Positions 10,233 through 21,174 are shown, numbered from the stretch's first letter. The stretch: DNA of 64,000 bases from Delphinapterus leucas (GCF_002288925.2 NW_022098069.1:82430380-82494379), one strand, 5' to 3'. The notes: a model not told the origin generated them from the letters alone. Numbers and translations are program-made.

Positions 10233-11792
10233 CGGGGGAGGTTTGTGTGATGCACCCACTTTGAGAGCAAGATACTGCTTTCCTAGGGGTCTCCAGCATA
10301 GAGTGTTTTTGCTGCAATGAAATGTTATCTCCAAACAAGCCATTCCAGCACAAAACAGCGTGAGCTAACAAAGCCTGAAGTCCAGTGGAGGCCACCTTCT
10401 CACCCTGTTATGTTATCTGAGACCAGTGGCCAGTGTTGCTATGACAACTTTTCCAACTAGCCTTACCGGGGACTTGAAAAAACAAACAAACAAAAAACCT
10501 CCAAGCACAGATTATGTCTACAGGACGTGGAAGAGCTGCTCAATTCAGGGGAGGGTAAATGGTCAGGACAGCTCTTAAGCATTATTTACAGCCCCTCTAC
10601 CCCCGATGCTGAAAACTGTCTGAAATCTTCACTTATACTGTCATCACAGTATAGAGAAATTTCTTTATAAACCCTAATACAGTAATTACATAGGACCCCA
10701 AAAGGCTGCCCTTTCTGATTCCTATGTTCCAAATGTAATTTTCCTCTGTCCCAGTACAAGCATCCCACATTGCAGGAGATTTTTATAGCCCACTTGATAT
10801 TCAAGCCCCCGGAGAGAGTAACTTGGAGGAAGAAAAGCAAGTGGAAAAGGAAGATGACAAAGTTCCCGGACCACAGTGACTCTATGGACAAAAGGACAAT
10901 CAAAATAAGACAGAGAATGAAGAACTTTTCCTCGTTCTCTGATTCTACCAAGAAAAAAAAAAAATTACTTCCCTTAGTAATTAGTTATTTTCCAGTTTCC
11001 ACACGTGGTTCTCGTGATAATTGCTAACTTCGTGAGATGTTAGAACACTGACACTTCTGTAAAGCAAAGTGCCTTTTGACATTTATGAAGTGCTGATTCT
11101 CTATAAATATAGAAAAGTGGTAATCATCAAAAGAACTACTCAATGGAAGAGATCGATAGTGAAGACGAATACTCTGCTTTCATTGAAATTCAGAAGGCTG
11201 GAAAAAAAGTCCATTTTTTCTTTATCTCTTTGATAAACTAGCACATTCTGTGACTTGCCAAATAAGATTTAAGATCAGAGCTATGACACAAGGACATTTT
11301 AGGAAAAAAGGAATCGTAGGTCAGCTTGGTCTCTTTCCTCTCTTCGTATAGATCTACCTACAGACAGATGCGTACGAACACCTTTGGTGACAGAGAGTGA
11401 ACGCTATACTGTCACTCATGAGCTTTATAAAAAAGAGATCACCAACTGTGGGTAGCTTGTAAAACAAAATAAGCAATGACGTCCATCACAAAATTGCCGG
11501 AAAAGCAGATAAGCTTCTGAGAGTCATTTGAGGAATATTAAGTGTAAATCGTGCTTTCGTGTTCAAGTGACATTTCTTTTTTCTCACAACCGCGGTATCG
11601 TGCGGGAGAAGGCGCAATGTGGGTTGACACCTCTATGAAGAGCACACTTTGCCCAAGTCAGAAGCTTCGTAAAGGGCTGAAGTTTAGGAATATTTGGCAA
11701 GCAAATCTTGTTAGGTTTGCCTGCAGTATGGGTGGAGACCTAATCTCTACAACCCAGAAAGTAAGCACCCCACCAGCACTGGTTGTGCCCAC
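10233..11792. other. Unique intergenic sequence
   Basis: No gene or repeat family is recognised. Small (CAAA)n-like and A-rich runs occur at about 10480 and 10950. Open frames of up to 121 codons show no recognisable domain. Confidence 0.5.
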
Positions 11793-11848
11793 CTCCTGAC
11801 CTCAACTTGAATGCTGGGTTCTCCTGACCTCAACTTGAATGCTGGGTT
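11793..11848 (+). repeat. Perfect 28-bp tandem duplication
   Basis: Two identical 28-base units, beginning 'ctcctgacctcaacttgaat', lie back to back at 11793-11820 and 11821-11848. Zero divergence implies a recent event or a polymorphic copy number. Confidence 0.95.
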
Positions 11849-12074
11849 CAGTTTAGCACCCAGCAAATCTAATGTGGCTCTCTGACCCCTCCGCCACCAC
11901 ATTACTTCTTATCATATTTTAATATCGTAAAAGAATCAGGGATCTGATTGCTATCCAGGAGCTCCAATTCCCACATGGGTGATATAGGTCTCTGAAAATA
12001 TGCCAAGTGGCAACCTTCACTTACTGAACAAATAAATATTTATAGAGCACCTGCTCTGCCTGTGTCTACGGCAG

Positions 12075-12320
12075 TGTGGAGGGATAGTGGTCCAAAGCAT
12101 GGACCATGGAGCCAGGCTGCATGACTCAAATCCTGGCTCTGCCGTTGGCTAGCCGGGGGGATGGCCTTGGACAAGTTAGTACTTAACTATTCCATGCCTC
12201 AGTCTCCTCATCTGTAAAATGGGCATAATAGGAGTGCCCACTTCAGATGGCCCCTGCGAGGATTTAGGAGTTAATACACGTGAAGCACCTCAACAGCGCC
12301 TGGCATGACGCTGGGGTCAG
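12075..12320 (+). repeat. MIR SINE, near full length
   Basis: All MIR landmarks are visible: 'gtggtccaaagcatggac', 'caaatcctggctctgcc', 'cttggacaagtta', 'gcctcagtctcctcatctgtaaaatggg', 'gaggatttaggagttaatac' and 'cagcgcctggcatgacg'. This is the best preserved MIR in the window. Confidence 0.9.
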
Positions 12321-12624
12321 CTTTTGGGTCTTAGCAAGCACACGCTGGTGTCTGATAATGAGGTGAATTAAGAGTTCCCAGTTTCATATGCTTCATCTGG
12401 TCTGTTCTATTTTGTCTACTTCTCATCCCCAAAGAAATAAATCAAGTAAGACATTCTAGTTTTTTTCCACGTAGCCTAAGGTATCCGACTAAGTGTTAAA
12501 CTGGTAATTCTGCCTCGGTCTTTCCAAAGCTCTTTACTGTAATTGATCTCACAGTACGTTAGGAGTAACTGAAAAAAAGTAGTTTGTTCCAACTTCAGAA
12601 AGGAAACACTCTAACATTCCTATT

Positions 12625-12775
12625 ATTATTATTAATATCTACCATTTATTGAGTATTTACTATATGCTAGGCAATATGTTAAACACTTTATAAACCTTAC
12701 GTCTTTCGATCCTTACAAAAAATTCCATTAAGTGGGCATTAGTTGCCTCAGTTTATAGATGAGGAAAGTGGGGTT
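12625..12775 (-). repeat. MIR SINE 3' half, inverted
   Basis: Reverse-complement MIR: 'accatttattgagtatttac', 'tatgctaggcaatatgttaaa', 'agatgaggaaagtgggg'. It is followed at once by L1 sequence. Confidence 0.8.
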
Positions 12776-13440
12776 GACAGACTCACAGACACAGAGAACA
12801 AACTAGTGGTCACCAGTGAGGAGAGGGGAGGCAGGAGGGACAGGATAGGGGTAGAGGAGTAAGAGGTACAAACTATTAGGTATAAAATAAGCTACAGGGC
12901 TTCCCTGGTGGCGCAGCGGTTAAGACTCTGCCTGCCAATGCAGGGGCACGGGTTTGAGCCCTGGTCCGGGAAGATCCCTCGTGCCGCGGAGCTGCTAAGC
13001 CCGTGAGCCACAAATACTGAGCCTGCGCTCTAGAGCCCACGAGCCACAATTACTGAGCCCGTGCGCCACAACTACTGAGCCTGCGCGCCACAACTACTGA
13101 AACCCGCGCACCTAGAGCACGTGCTCCACAACAAGAGAAGCCACCGCAGCGAAAATCCCGCGCACCGCAACGAAGAGTAGCCCCCTCTCGCCGCAACTAG
13201 AGAAAGCCCTCACGCAGCAACGAAGACCCAAAGCAGCCAAAAATAAATAAAAATTTAAAATCTATTAAAAATAAAATAAAATAAGCTACAGGGATATGCT
13301 GTACAATACAGTGAATATAGCCAATATTTTATAATAACTATAAAAGGAGTATAACCTTTAAAACTGTGGATCACTGTACTGCACACTTATAACTTATATA
13401 ATATTGTACAGCAACTATACTTCAATTTTTTACAAAGGCT
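12775..13440 (+). mobile_element. L1 3' end, split by a CHR-1-like SINE
   Basis: This is the 3' untranslated part of an L1. Landmarks are 'cagagaacaaactagtggtcacc', 'gagaggggaggcagg' and, after the SINE, 'gatatgctgtacaa', 'ccaatattttataataac' and 'caactatacttcaat'. An uninterrupted relative at 43535-44125 has the same blocks in order, so the gap at 12898-13276 is a clean insertion. Confidence 0.85.
12898..13276 (+). mobile_element. CHR-1-like tRNA-Glu SINE, full length
   Basis: A long-form SINE with several 'ccacaactactgagcc' phrases and a tail built from AATAAATAAAA and TAAAATAA units. The 15-base duplication 'taaaataagctacag' is perfect at 12883-12897 and 13277-13291. The target is an L1 3' end. 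Confidence 0.95.
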
Positions 13441-13444
13441 TAAA

Positions 13445-13985
13445 AAAAAACCCAGTTAACAGAAACACACAAAAATAGAAAGTAGCGCTGATAAGGACTA
13501 CGTGTCTTGCCTAATATTACACAAGTAATAGAGTAGCGCTATCTGTTCTAACAAACCCCCGAATCTCAGGGGTTTGACCAAGCAAGATGCTTTGTGCGCC
13601 TGTGGTCCGATGCAGCAGTGGCGATGGGGTGGGAGGGAAGCAGGCTGCGCCGCGTGAAGTCATTCAAGAACCCAGGCAACTTCCAACTTCTCCGCCCTCC
13701 TCCAAGCCCCCCGCCCCCCAAATCTTCTCCATTCAGACGGCAGAGGGGGAAAGGGAGCGAGGGTCACATAGGATGGAGGAGTGTCTTTCTGGCCCAAGGC
13801 TGAAAGTGGCACATTCTACTCCCGCTGCCCTCATTCCAGTAGCTCTCATTCAGTCACGTGGTCACACCTCAACTGCAAGGGAGGCTCGGGAAGGTGGCTG
13901 GTCTGTGCCACTGGTACTCACTGTCTCTGAGACACGCTGCCAATAAATAGCAGGGTCGGGTCCTGAACCAGATCCACTGGCTCCA
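13445..13985. other. Unique sequence, locally GC-rich
   Basis: A 119-codon open frame at 13587-13946 and an overlapping 69-codon frame exist in a moderately GC-rich stretch. Neither has a recognisable domain, and they are in different frames of the same strand. I do not call a gene. Confidence 0.4.
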
Positions 13986-13999
13986 AAGCCCTTACTGTT

Positions 14000-14478
14000 G
14001 TTTTTTTTTTAACCTTAGGATTTTTTTGTTGTTGAACCATGGTTAATTTACACTGTTGTGTTAGTTTCAAGGGTACAGCAAAGTGATTCAGTTATATGCA
14101 TATATTTATTCTTTTCCAGATTCTTTTCCATTATAGGTTATTACAAGGTATTGAGCAGAGTTCCCTGTGCTATACAACAGTAGGTCCTTGTTGGTTATCT
14201 ATTTTACATATATTTTATAGTAGTGTGTATATGCTAATCCCAAACTCCTAATTTATCTCCCCACACACGCTTACCCTCCACTATCTCCTTTGGTAACCAT
14301 AAATTTGTTTTCTATGTCTGTGAGTCTGTTTCTGTTTTGTAAATGAGTCCATTTGTATCATTTTTTTAGACTCCACGTATAAGTGATGCCATACGATACT
14401 TGTCTTTGTCTGACTTACTTCAATTGTACGACCATCTCCAGGTCCATCCATGTGGGTGCATGTGGCATTATTTCATAG
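14000..14478 (-). mobile_element. L1 3' end, inverted
   Basis: Same L1 type as at 4838-5480: 'gttccctgtgctatac', 'gtctgtgagtctg', 'tccaggtccatccatg' on the + strand. It is 5'-truncated with no coding capacity. At about 14354 it shows the undisturbed version of the site used by the CHR-2 at 5142. Confidence 0.85.
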
Positions 14479-14710
14479 CACCCTTCATGTCTGCACAAGC
14501 CTCTCAGATCCCCTGCTTCCCTCTGCCACCTAACTTCCCAACAGACTGGATGGAAGGCTACATCCCTCCATCTAAAGTCATACTTGTGAAATTTCTTTTT
14601 AAGTTTTATATGTATATCTAGCTGTATATAACTATTTACTTAATATGGTTTATTTCATTCATCATGAAAATAGTCAGGAATGCTGTATGACTCTTATCAA
14701 CCCACCTCAG

Positions 14711-14837
14711 GGACTTCCCTGGTGGTCCAGTAGTTAAGACGCTGCACTTCCACTACAGGGGGTGAGGGTTCGATCCCTGGTTGGGGAACTAAGATCCCAC
14801 ATGCTGCGTGGGGCAGCCAAAAACAAACAAACAAATC
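14711..14837 (+). mobile_element. CHRS-like tRNA-Glu SINE
   Basis: A short (about 127 base) SINE: 'acttccctggtggtccag' start, B box 'ggttcgatccc', a 'aagatcccacatgctgcgtgg' end and a (CAAA)n tail. An 'acctcag' duplication lies on both sides. It lacks the extra 3' modules of CHR-1 and CHR-2. Confidence 0.9.
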
Positions 14838-14849
14838 AGCGAAACTTAC

Positions 14850-15600
14850 CTCAGTCTCCCGCCAGCCTTTGATTCCATGAACACAAACCACCTCTGACTG
14901 AAAGAGTACAACCTCCACAGGGATCCCCAATTATTGTTGTCTCTTCAAAGTCCATATCAAGATATCACTACTACTAGATTTAAACTTGTGACACATGAGA
15001 TTCCAACTCTGTGTATGACCCCTGCTTAATCGTCTTCATGCACATATTCATTGGACTCTTGCCCTTGAACTAAGGAAATAAAAGACACATTGATGACCCA
15101 TCTGATCCGTAAGTGATAAACATTATGAAAAGCCTTTAAGAGCAATAAACAAAATCTGATGTGTTGATGCCACACTCAAAAAAAAATTGGTGACGTATTT
15201 TTATAGTTGATGCAGGGCTACAAAATGATTAAACATTCGGGAAGGCTTGAGCCACATACTGAAGAGCACTGTATAAGTCTTACAAACAGCCTAAATATAA
15301 TGTAAGAGTCTTGAATCTGATGGGTTAACTCTGTTACATAAGCTGCGCACTACTGAAAATCAGTTTAAGAAACCTATCAATCCCCAGCACTAGAAGCCCA
15401 TAATGGTCAACAATTGGACATTTTTTATTAGCATCATTATTTACATTTATCAAATACTTTCAGCCTTCTATCTTCTTAGCAGAGGGTAAGGAGTCCATTT
15501 CCCCACCCTCTCTGAAGTTAGGCATGGCCATGTGACATGCTTTGGTTTACGAAATGTGAGAAGTGACAACTGTCATATCTGGGGACAAGATTTAAGAACA
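14850..15600. other. Unique intergenic sequence
   Basis: AT-rich sequence with no recognised gene or repeat. Confidence 0.5.
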
Positions 15601-15607
15601 AGTAAAA

Positions 15608-16274
15608 GCAGACCTCGTTTTATTGCTCTTCACTTTATTACGCTTCGCAGATACTGCGTTTTTTACAAATGCAAGGTTTGGGGCAACGCTGCACTGATTA
15701 AGTCTATCAGCGTGTCTCCGTGTCACGTTTTGGTAATTCTTGCGATATTTTAAATTTTTTCGTTATTATTATTTGTTATTGTGATCTATGATCAGTGATT
15801 TTTTTTTTTTTTTACGGTACACGGGCCTCTCACCGTTGTGGCCTCTCCCCTTGCGGAGCACAGGCTCTGGACGCGCAGGCTCAGCGGCCATGGCTCACGG
15901 GCCCAGCCGTTCCGCGGCATGTGGGGTCCTCCCGGACCGGGGCACGAACCCGCGTCCCCTGCATCGGCAGGCGGACTCTCAACCACTGCGCCACCAGGGA
16001 AGCCCCTGTGATCAGTGATTTTTAACGCCACTACTACAATCCACTGAAAGCTCAGATGATGGTTAGCATTTTTTAACAATAAATTATTTTTAAATTAAGG
16101 TATGTATATTGCTTTTTTAGATATAATGCTATTGCACACTTACTAGACTACAGTATGGTGTACACGTAAGTTTGATATGCACTGGAAAAAAAAATTATGT
16201 GACTCACTTTATTATATATTCGCCTTGCTGTGGTGGTCTGGAACCAACCCGCGACTGTCTCTGAGGCATGCCTG
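15608..16274 (+). mobile_element. Tigger-like DNA transposon remnant (internally deleted), split by CHR-2
   Basis: Both ends match the Tigger1 (pogo/Tc1-mariner group) pattern from memory. The left end reads 'cagacctcgttttattg' and 'ctgcgttttttacaaatgcaagg'. The right side reads 'gctcagatgatggttagca', 'ataatgctattgcacac', 'gactacagtatggtg' and 'ggtggtctggaacca', ending 'gcatgcctg' before TA. The transposase region is absent, so this is a non-autonomous deletion derivative. A CHR-2 sits inside at 15801-16008. Confidence 0.85.
15801..16008 (-). mobile_element. CHR-2 SINE, inverted
   Basis: A full-length short-form SINE, tail on the left. The duplication 'tgatcagtgatt' flanks it (15789-15800 and 16009-16020). 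The target sequence is itself a known part of the Tigger-like element around it. Confidence 0.96.
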
Positions 16275-16289
16275 TACACGATTCACCGC

Positions 16290-16772
16290 AATCCCATTCT
16301 CCTGCTGTGGTGAGTTAAAATGGCCATAAATTCTCTGCGGTTTCTTCCAAGAGAAGGTTTCTGCTTCTCTTGAATCTGAGCAGGCCCTATGACTTGCTTT
16401 GACCAATAGAACGTGGTGAAATGTGAGCACTGTCCCCGAGAGGTCTATGAAACTTCACCTCTCACTCTTTATTAGAACAATGAAACCCAGGCTAGACTCC
16501 TTGAAGATGAGATACCAGGTGGTTAGAGAGACCCAGCCGTCCCAGTTGCTCCAGTAATCTCAGTTGAACCCCAGACACATGAGGGAGGCCAGCCATCCCC
16601 AGCCAACCCACCAGCTGACTATGACTGCAAAGCAACCCCAGGCAAGAACAGCAGAACTGCCCAGCTAAGCCTACCCCAAGCTGCAAAATAGTGAGCAACT
16701 AGATAATTGTTGTTTAAAGCCACTAAGTTTGAAAGTTGTTTGTTACACAGCACTAGGTGACTAGGACACTAA
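16290..16772 (+). mobile_element. MaLR-type (MLT1-like) LTR
   Basis: The right part carries the hallmark of MLT1-class LTRs: 'taattgttgtttaaagccactaagtttgaaagttgtttgttacacagcactaggtgactagg'. The left part has 'tatgacttgctttgaccaatagaa', also typical. This is an old non-coding LTR with no viral open frame. Confidence 0.75.
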
Positions 16773-16779
16773 CCTGGGC

Positions 16780-17310
16780 GGTGATAGAAACAGACGGGGA
16801 GTTTCTTTCAGCCTGGATCTCTAGGTAAGGAGGACAGGGCAGTGTCCCTCAAGATGTATACCAGGAGTAAGAAATCATCGTTTGGCATTTAAGCCACTGC
16901 AGCTTTGAGGTTGTCCTTCACTACAGCGTAACCTAGCCAATCCTGACCAATTCAGAAATTGGTACCAATAAGTGAAATTCCGCTCTACCTTTAGAAGAAA
17001 ACTAAAAAGGTAAGGTCAGGGAGTAGACAGAGGGGAACCCACCATCAGAGGCTGCAAGGATGACAATCCCTATCACACAGTGATACAGTATCTAGTAAAG
17101 TGTTCACCTGTGAGAACGCCAAAGGCAAAAATGTACCGAATGAATATGTAGCTCCAAGGAAGAGTGATGGGAATAGCAAGCAAAGCCCCACAGCCACCCT
17201 ACAATGGGCACTTAGCATGAGCAAGAAATAGACCTCCATTTCTAAGACGCTAAAATGTTTGTGGTTGATTGCTCTCAGAGCACGTCCTGTCTAATACAGC
17301 CTCTGAGCCC
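16780..17310 (+). mobile_element. Further MaLR-like LTR/internal remnant
   Basis: Contains 'agcgtaacctagccaatcctgaccaattcagaaattggtacca', a motif common in MaLR elements next to the LTR. The end is a weak LTR-like 'ctaagacgctaaaatgtttgtggttgattgc'. The assignment is weaker than for the preceding LTR, and the element may be part of the same insertion. Confidence 0.45.
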
Positions 17311-17314
17311 TTCT

Positions 17315-18945
17315 TAACACTAAAGTGGTGTCTGTCAGCACTGAAAGACACCCAGGCAACACCCTACTGTGGCCCACAGAGAACAGTTCACCAACAAAGT
17401 GAACGTGGGAAATACTGAACTGGAACATAAAGCATCTGGCTCTGGAATACTGAAATGAAAACAGCAACCAAACCTTCAAAACAACTCGACTTTCTTGAGT
17501 AAAAGCTATCAGGTAGCCTATGGAGTACAGAGCTGCAAATAGGGAGACGTCCAATGAAAGGAGAAAAATTAAAAAAAGGTTGGTGTGGGATTTTCTCCTC
17601 TTTTAATAGTCTTATGCCCTGACAGTTGTGAGTTGTTTGTTACAAGTGACATCACTGGAGAAAACATAACTGACCCCCCCAAGAAAAAAACATAAGCCCG
17701 TAATTCTTTGTATCAATGTGTAAGACTGGTACAAACACATGTAGAATGTTATGTACAATGTGAATCAGAATAAAAGAAATGATTTTGTTTCTTTCTTTTT
17801 TTAACGTGGATTTAGAATCAGTTTTCAAGAAATGTGATTTTTGCAAAAGTGTAGGACACAGATGAGCTGGTAACATTTTACAGTGATTCTTTAGACCTAC
17901 CCAAGCTTGCCTCTCATATTTTTACAGACCTGACCTCCACTCAGCCTTTCTCCTTTCTGGAACTGCAACCACCATACTTGAAGTGTGCAAAAGAGGACTT
18001 AGAGATCAGCAGGGACTCCAGGTGGGGGAGTGAGATTAAGCGTAATTGATATCAGGCATCAGATAAATCTCAACCAAGGGAATGAGTCTGTCCCTTCTCA
18101 AGCAGCACACACGCGCGGATCCAGGATTGATAGTTGTGTGCCGCTGTTTCATATAGACCAAGGTGACCCCATTCACTGAGCCTGCCATTGCAGTGATTCT
18201 TGAATAAATGTCCCCAACTGAGAAAGAAGTGCAAAAAGTGATTCTCACGAGCCAGACTCATCAACAGAATCAACATCCCTGAGGTCCAGTGACTGAACCA
18301 AACCAGGCCAGCTCTGGGGAGCCCTGGAGCCCTGCTTCACGCAGCAGCAAATGGGAATTTCCCCTCGAAAGCCCTGTTGATGCTCATGGAAACGGACGTC
18401 ATCCCAATATGAGTACCAGCTGGGAAGCTAATAAAGCAAATATCTGTTTTCCAGGAAGGCCATTAGTACTGGCTACCAGTAGAGGAAAGAGTCAAGAATG
18501 AAGTAAATAAATCCAAGGGAGGGGAAAATGTACCACTTCAGAAAAACCATGAGCAGAACAGATAACGTTAAACTATTTGATCATTTAACTGGAAAAGAGT
18601 TGAAAGAAAGATTAGTGAAATTTGAAACGTGGTATATTTAATGATTCTACAGTACATTTTTTTCCCAACAAAATGGGCACGAGCACAGAATCCTAACTTT
18701 TCCATTTAATGCAAATCAGAGAATGCCTTTTTAAAGACAACCAACAACAGTGTTTGTTTCAGGCTGAACTGCCTTCCCCGCTCTAATAATGCCTGTATCT
18801 GAAAGATACGGGGCTCGTTGATGCTATATAGTTACCAACTTGTGAAACATCTTATTCTGTCATTTACCATAGCCTTTAGAAATTTAGTGCTTCAATAGTT
18901 TCCTGACACTTGGATTCTTTGCGGAGGTGAGTTTAAATATAAATA
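17315..18945. other. Unclassified intergenic sequence
   Basis: No clear gene or young repeat. 17315-17560 may still be old retroviral internal sequence, but no reading frame remains. Confidence 0.4.
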
Positions 18946-18949
18946 TGTA

Positions 18950-19070
18950 GGGATTTCCCAGGCAGTCTAGTGGTTAAGACTCTGCACTCCCAATGCAGGG
19001 GGCACGGGTTCGATCCCTGGTCGGGGGAACTAAGATCCCGCATGCTGCGCGGTGCAGCCTAAAGAAAACT
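18950..19070 (+). mobile_element. CHRS-like tRNA-Glu SINE
   Basis: Short form with B box 'ggttcgatccctgg' and an end in 'catgctgcgcggtgcagcc', followed by a short A-rich tail. It is immediately followed by a CHR-2, making a SINE pair in the same orientation. Confidence 0.9.
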
Positions 19071-19077
19071 AATAATA

Positions 19078-19221
19078 GGGCTTCCCTGGTGGCGCAGTGG
19101 TGGAGAGTCCGCCTGCCGACGCAGGAGACACGGGTTCGTGCCCCAGTCCGGGAAGATCCCACATGCCGCAGAGCAGCTGGGCCCGTGAGCCATGGCCGCT
19201 GAGCCTGCGCGTCCGGAGCCT
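19078..19221 (+). mobile_element. CHR-2 SINE, cut by an assembly gap
   Basis: The first 144 bases of a CHR-2 are present up to 'gtccggagcct', then N. The missing 3' part and tail lie in the gap. Confidence 0.95.
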
Positions 19222-19321
19222 NNNNNNNNNNNNNNNNNNNNNNNNNNNNNNNNNNNNNNNNNNNNNNNNNNNNNNNNNNNNNNNNNNNNNNNNNNNNNNN
19301 NNNNNNNNNNNNNNNNNNNNN
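19222..19321. other. Assembly gap of 100 N
   Basis: Exactly 100 N, the conventional placeholder for unknown length. It lies between a CHR-2 SINE and a (TA)n tract, a combination that commonly breaks assemblies. Confidence 0.99.

Positions 19322-19362
<41 letters not shown>
19322..19362. repeat. (TA)n microsatellite at gap edge
   Basis: At least 20 uninterrupted TA units abut the gap, so the true length is unknown. Confidence 0.95.
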
Positions 19363-19364
<2 letters not shown>

Positions 19365-19405
19365 GCTCAATCCCTGCCACTACCTCCATATTCAGGAATA
19401 TAGTA

Positions 19406-19727
19406 GGGGCTTCCCTGGTGGCACAGTGGTTAAGAATCCACCTGCCAATGTAGGGGACATCGGTTCGGGAAGATCTCACATGCCGTGGAGCAACTAAGCC
19501 CGTGTGCCACAACTATTGAGGCTGCATGCTGCAAATACTGAAGCCCACGTGCCTAGAGCCCATGCTCCACAACAAGAGAAGCCACCACAATGAGAAGCCC
19601 CTGCATCACAGCGAAGAGTAGCCCCCGCTTCCAGCAACTAGAGAAAGCCCACGTGCAGCAACGAAGACCCAACGCAGCCAAAAATTAATTAACTAATTTA
19701 AAAAGAAAACATTTTATTTTTAAAAAA
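19406..19727 (+). mobile_element. CHR-1-like tRNA-Glu SINE
   Basis: Long form with 'ccacaactattgaggctgc' and 'gagaagccaccacaatgagaag' modules. The duplication 'aggaatatagta' is perfect at 19394-19405 and 19728-19739. About 15 bases around the B box appear deleted ('catcggttcgggaag' joins the two halves), which would weaken any pol III promoter. Confidence 0.93.
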
Positions 19728-19904
19728 AGGAATATAGTAATAGGAGGTCCAGTGAACTTGCAGGCTCAGTGAAAAAAAGGTCCCAATCCTTATTCCTAGG
19801 GGAGGAATACAGCTTTCTGCCCAAAGACCCCTGAAGCCAATAAAAAAGGGATAAGGTGACTTGAAACAGGTTTTTGTTTGTTTTTTCTGTTTACAAAGAT
19901 TTTT

Positions 19905-20060
19905 TTCTTCCAGTTTTATTGAAATATAATTGACATATAACATTGCATAAGTTTAAGTTGTCGAATGTAATGAGTTGATATATGTATATGTTGCAAAATG
20001 ACCACCACAGTTAGCTAACGCACCCATCACCTTGAAAATCATTTTAACTATATTTATTCC
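19905..20060 (-). mobile_element. L1 3' end fragment, inverted
   Basis: Reads 'ttttattgaaatataattgacatataacattg' and 'gttgatatatgtatatgttgcaaaatgacca', the reverse of the terminal part of older L1 elements. Confidence 0.75.
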
Positions 20061-20130
20061 ACACAGAAATAACTCAGTGAAAAATCAGACAAAACCATTT
20101 CTAATATCAAACCAAATACTGTGATGAGAT

Positions 20131-20344
20131 TTTTTTTTTTTTTTTCATTTTTGCGGTACGTGGGCCTCTCACTGTTGTGGCTTCTCCCGTTGCGGAGCAC
20201 AGGCTCCGGACGCGCAGGCTCAGCGGCCATGGCTCACGGGCCCAGCCGCTCCGCGGCATGTGGGATCTTCCCTGACCAGGGCGCGAACCCGTGTCCCCTG
20301 CATCGGCAGGCGGACTCTCAACCACTGCGCCACCAGGGAAGCCC
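20131..20344 (-). mobile_element. CHR-2 SINE, inverted
   Basis: Full-length short form. The duplication 'tgtgatgagatttt' is found at 20120 onward and 20345-20358. The tail is 15 T followed by 'catttttgcgg'. Confidence 0.96.
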
Positions 20345-20519
20345 TGTGATGAGATTTTAATGACTGAGTTTGGTATTATCTAGGCATGGGCTATGTGGAT
20401 GATAAAATATCTCTTGCCCAGAATTTGGGCTCTGTGCGCTTCACACCATGGTTGATACCAGTTTCAACAGACAAATTTTCAACCCATGGTCCATGACTTT
20501 ACCACTGGGTGAGGAACAA

Positions 20520-20870
20520 ATCCTATTATCTAAAGCAATCTCTGCAGCCTCGTGTCCCCCATGCATCCTTACAGATCGCTCCTCAATCACCTCCTCATTC
20601 GCCTGCCTCACTAGACCACCTGATGTTTCCCAAACATGCCAGGCTCTTTCACACCTCCCTGTGCTGCTCTCCATGCCTGAAGTGTCTTCTTCCCACTCCT
20701 TGTATAGTCAAATTCTAATCAAACCCAGTACCAGTCACTCAACACAATTTCCTCTAACCCTAACCCCTGGCAGAATGAACAGAACTCTCTTCCTCATCCC
20801 TAAAGGCTTTGTTCTTGTAGCCACTCTGGCAATCACTACAGAATCCCGTGCTCCTTAAAAACAGAAATCA
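20520..20870 (+). repeat. L2 LINE 3' region
   Basis: The order 'cagcctcgtgtcccccatgc', 'cacctccctgtgctgctctccatgcctgaagtgtcttcttcccac' follows the L2 region upstream of its terminus. It carries an accidental 136-codon open frame (20448-20858) with no L2 protein signature. Confidence 0.6.
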
Positions 20871-20872
20871 TA

Positions 20873-21129
20873 TGGGACTTCCCCGGAGGTCCAGCGGCTA
20901 AGACTCCCTGCTCCCAATGCAGGGGGCCCGGGTTCCATCCCTGGACAGGGAACTAGATCCTGCATGCCACAACTAAAGATCCCACATGCTGCAACTAAAG
21001 ATCCCACATGCCACAACTAAAGATCCCACATGCCACAACGAAGATCCCGTATGTGGCAATGAAGATCCCGTGTGCCGTAAGTAAGACCCAGCGCAGCTAA
21101 ATAAATAAATATTTAAAAAAGAAAAGAAA
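20873..21129 (+). mobile_element. CHRS-like SINE with expanded internal tandem repeat
   Basis: A tRNA-Glu SINE whose 3' module, a roughly 21-22 base unit containing 'acaactaaagatcccacat', is repeated about five times with decay towards the right. The duplication 'agaaatcata' lies at 20863-20872 and 21130-21139. The copy at 34071 has fewer units, so the array is variable. Confidence 0.92.
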
Positions 21130-21174
21130 AGAAATCATAGCCACCATCATCCCCCGACCATCTAATAGAGTGCT

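Noticed and set aside
12625..12775. Possible regulatory conserved block
   Set aside because: It is an inverted MIR, a common old repeat.
13587..13946. 119-codon frame in GC-rich sequence as a possible exon
   Set aside because: No domain, no clear splice signals, and a competing 69-codon frame in another phase.
20448..20858. 136-codon plus-strand frame
   Set aside because: Lies largely in L2-like 3' sequence; no L2 protein motif, and an overlapping frame in another phase exists.
20966..21075. CRISPR-like array of about 21-base units
   Set aside because: The units are contiguous and decay in order with no spacers; this is a tandem expansion in a SINE of a vertebrate genome.
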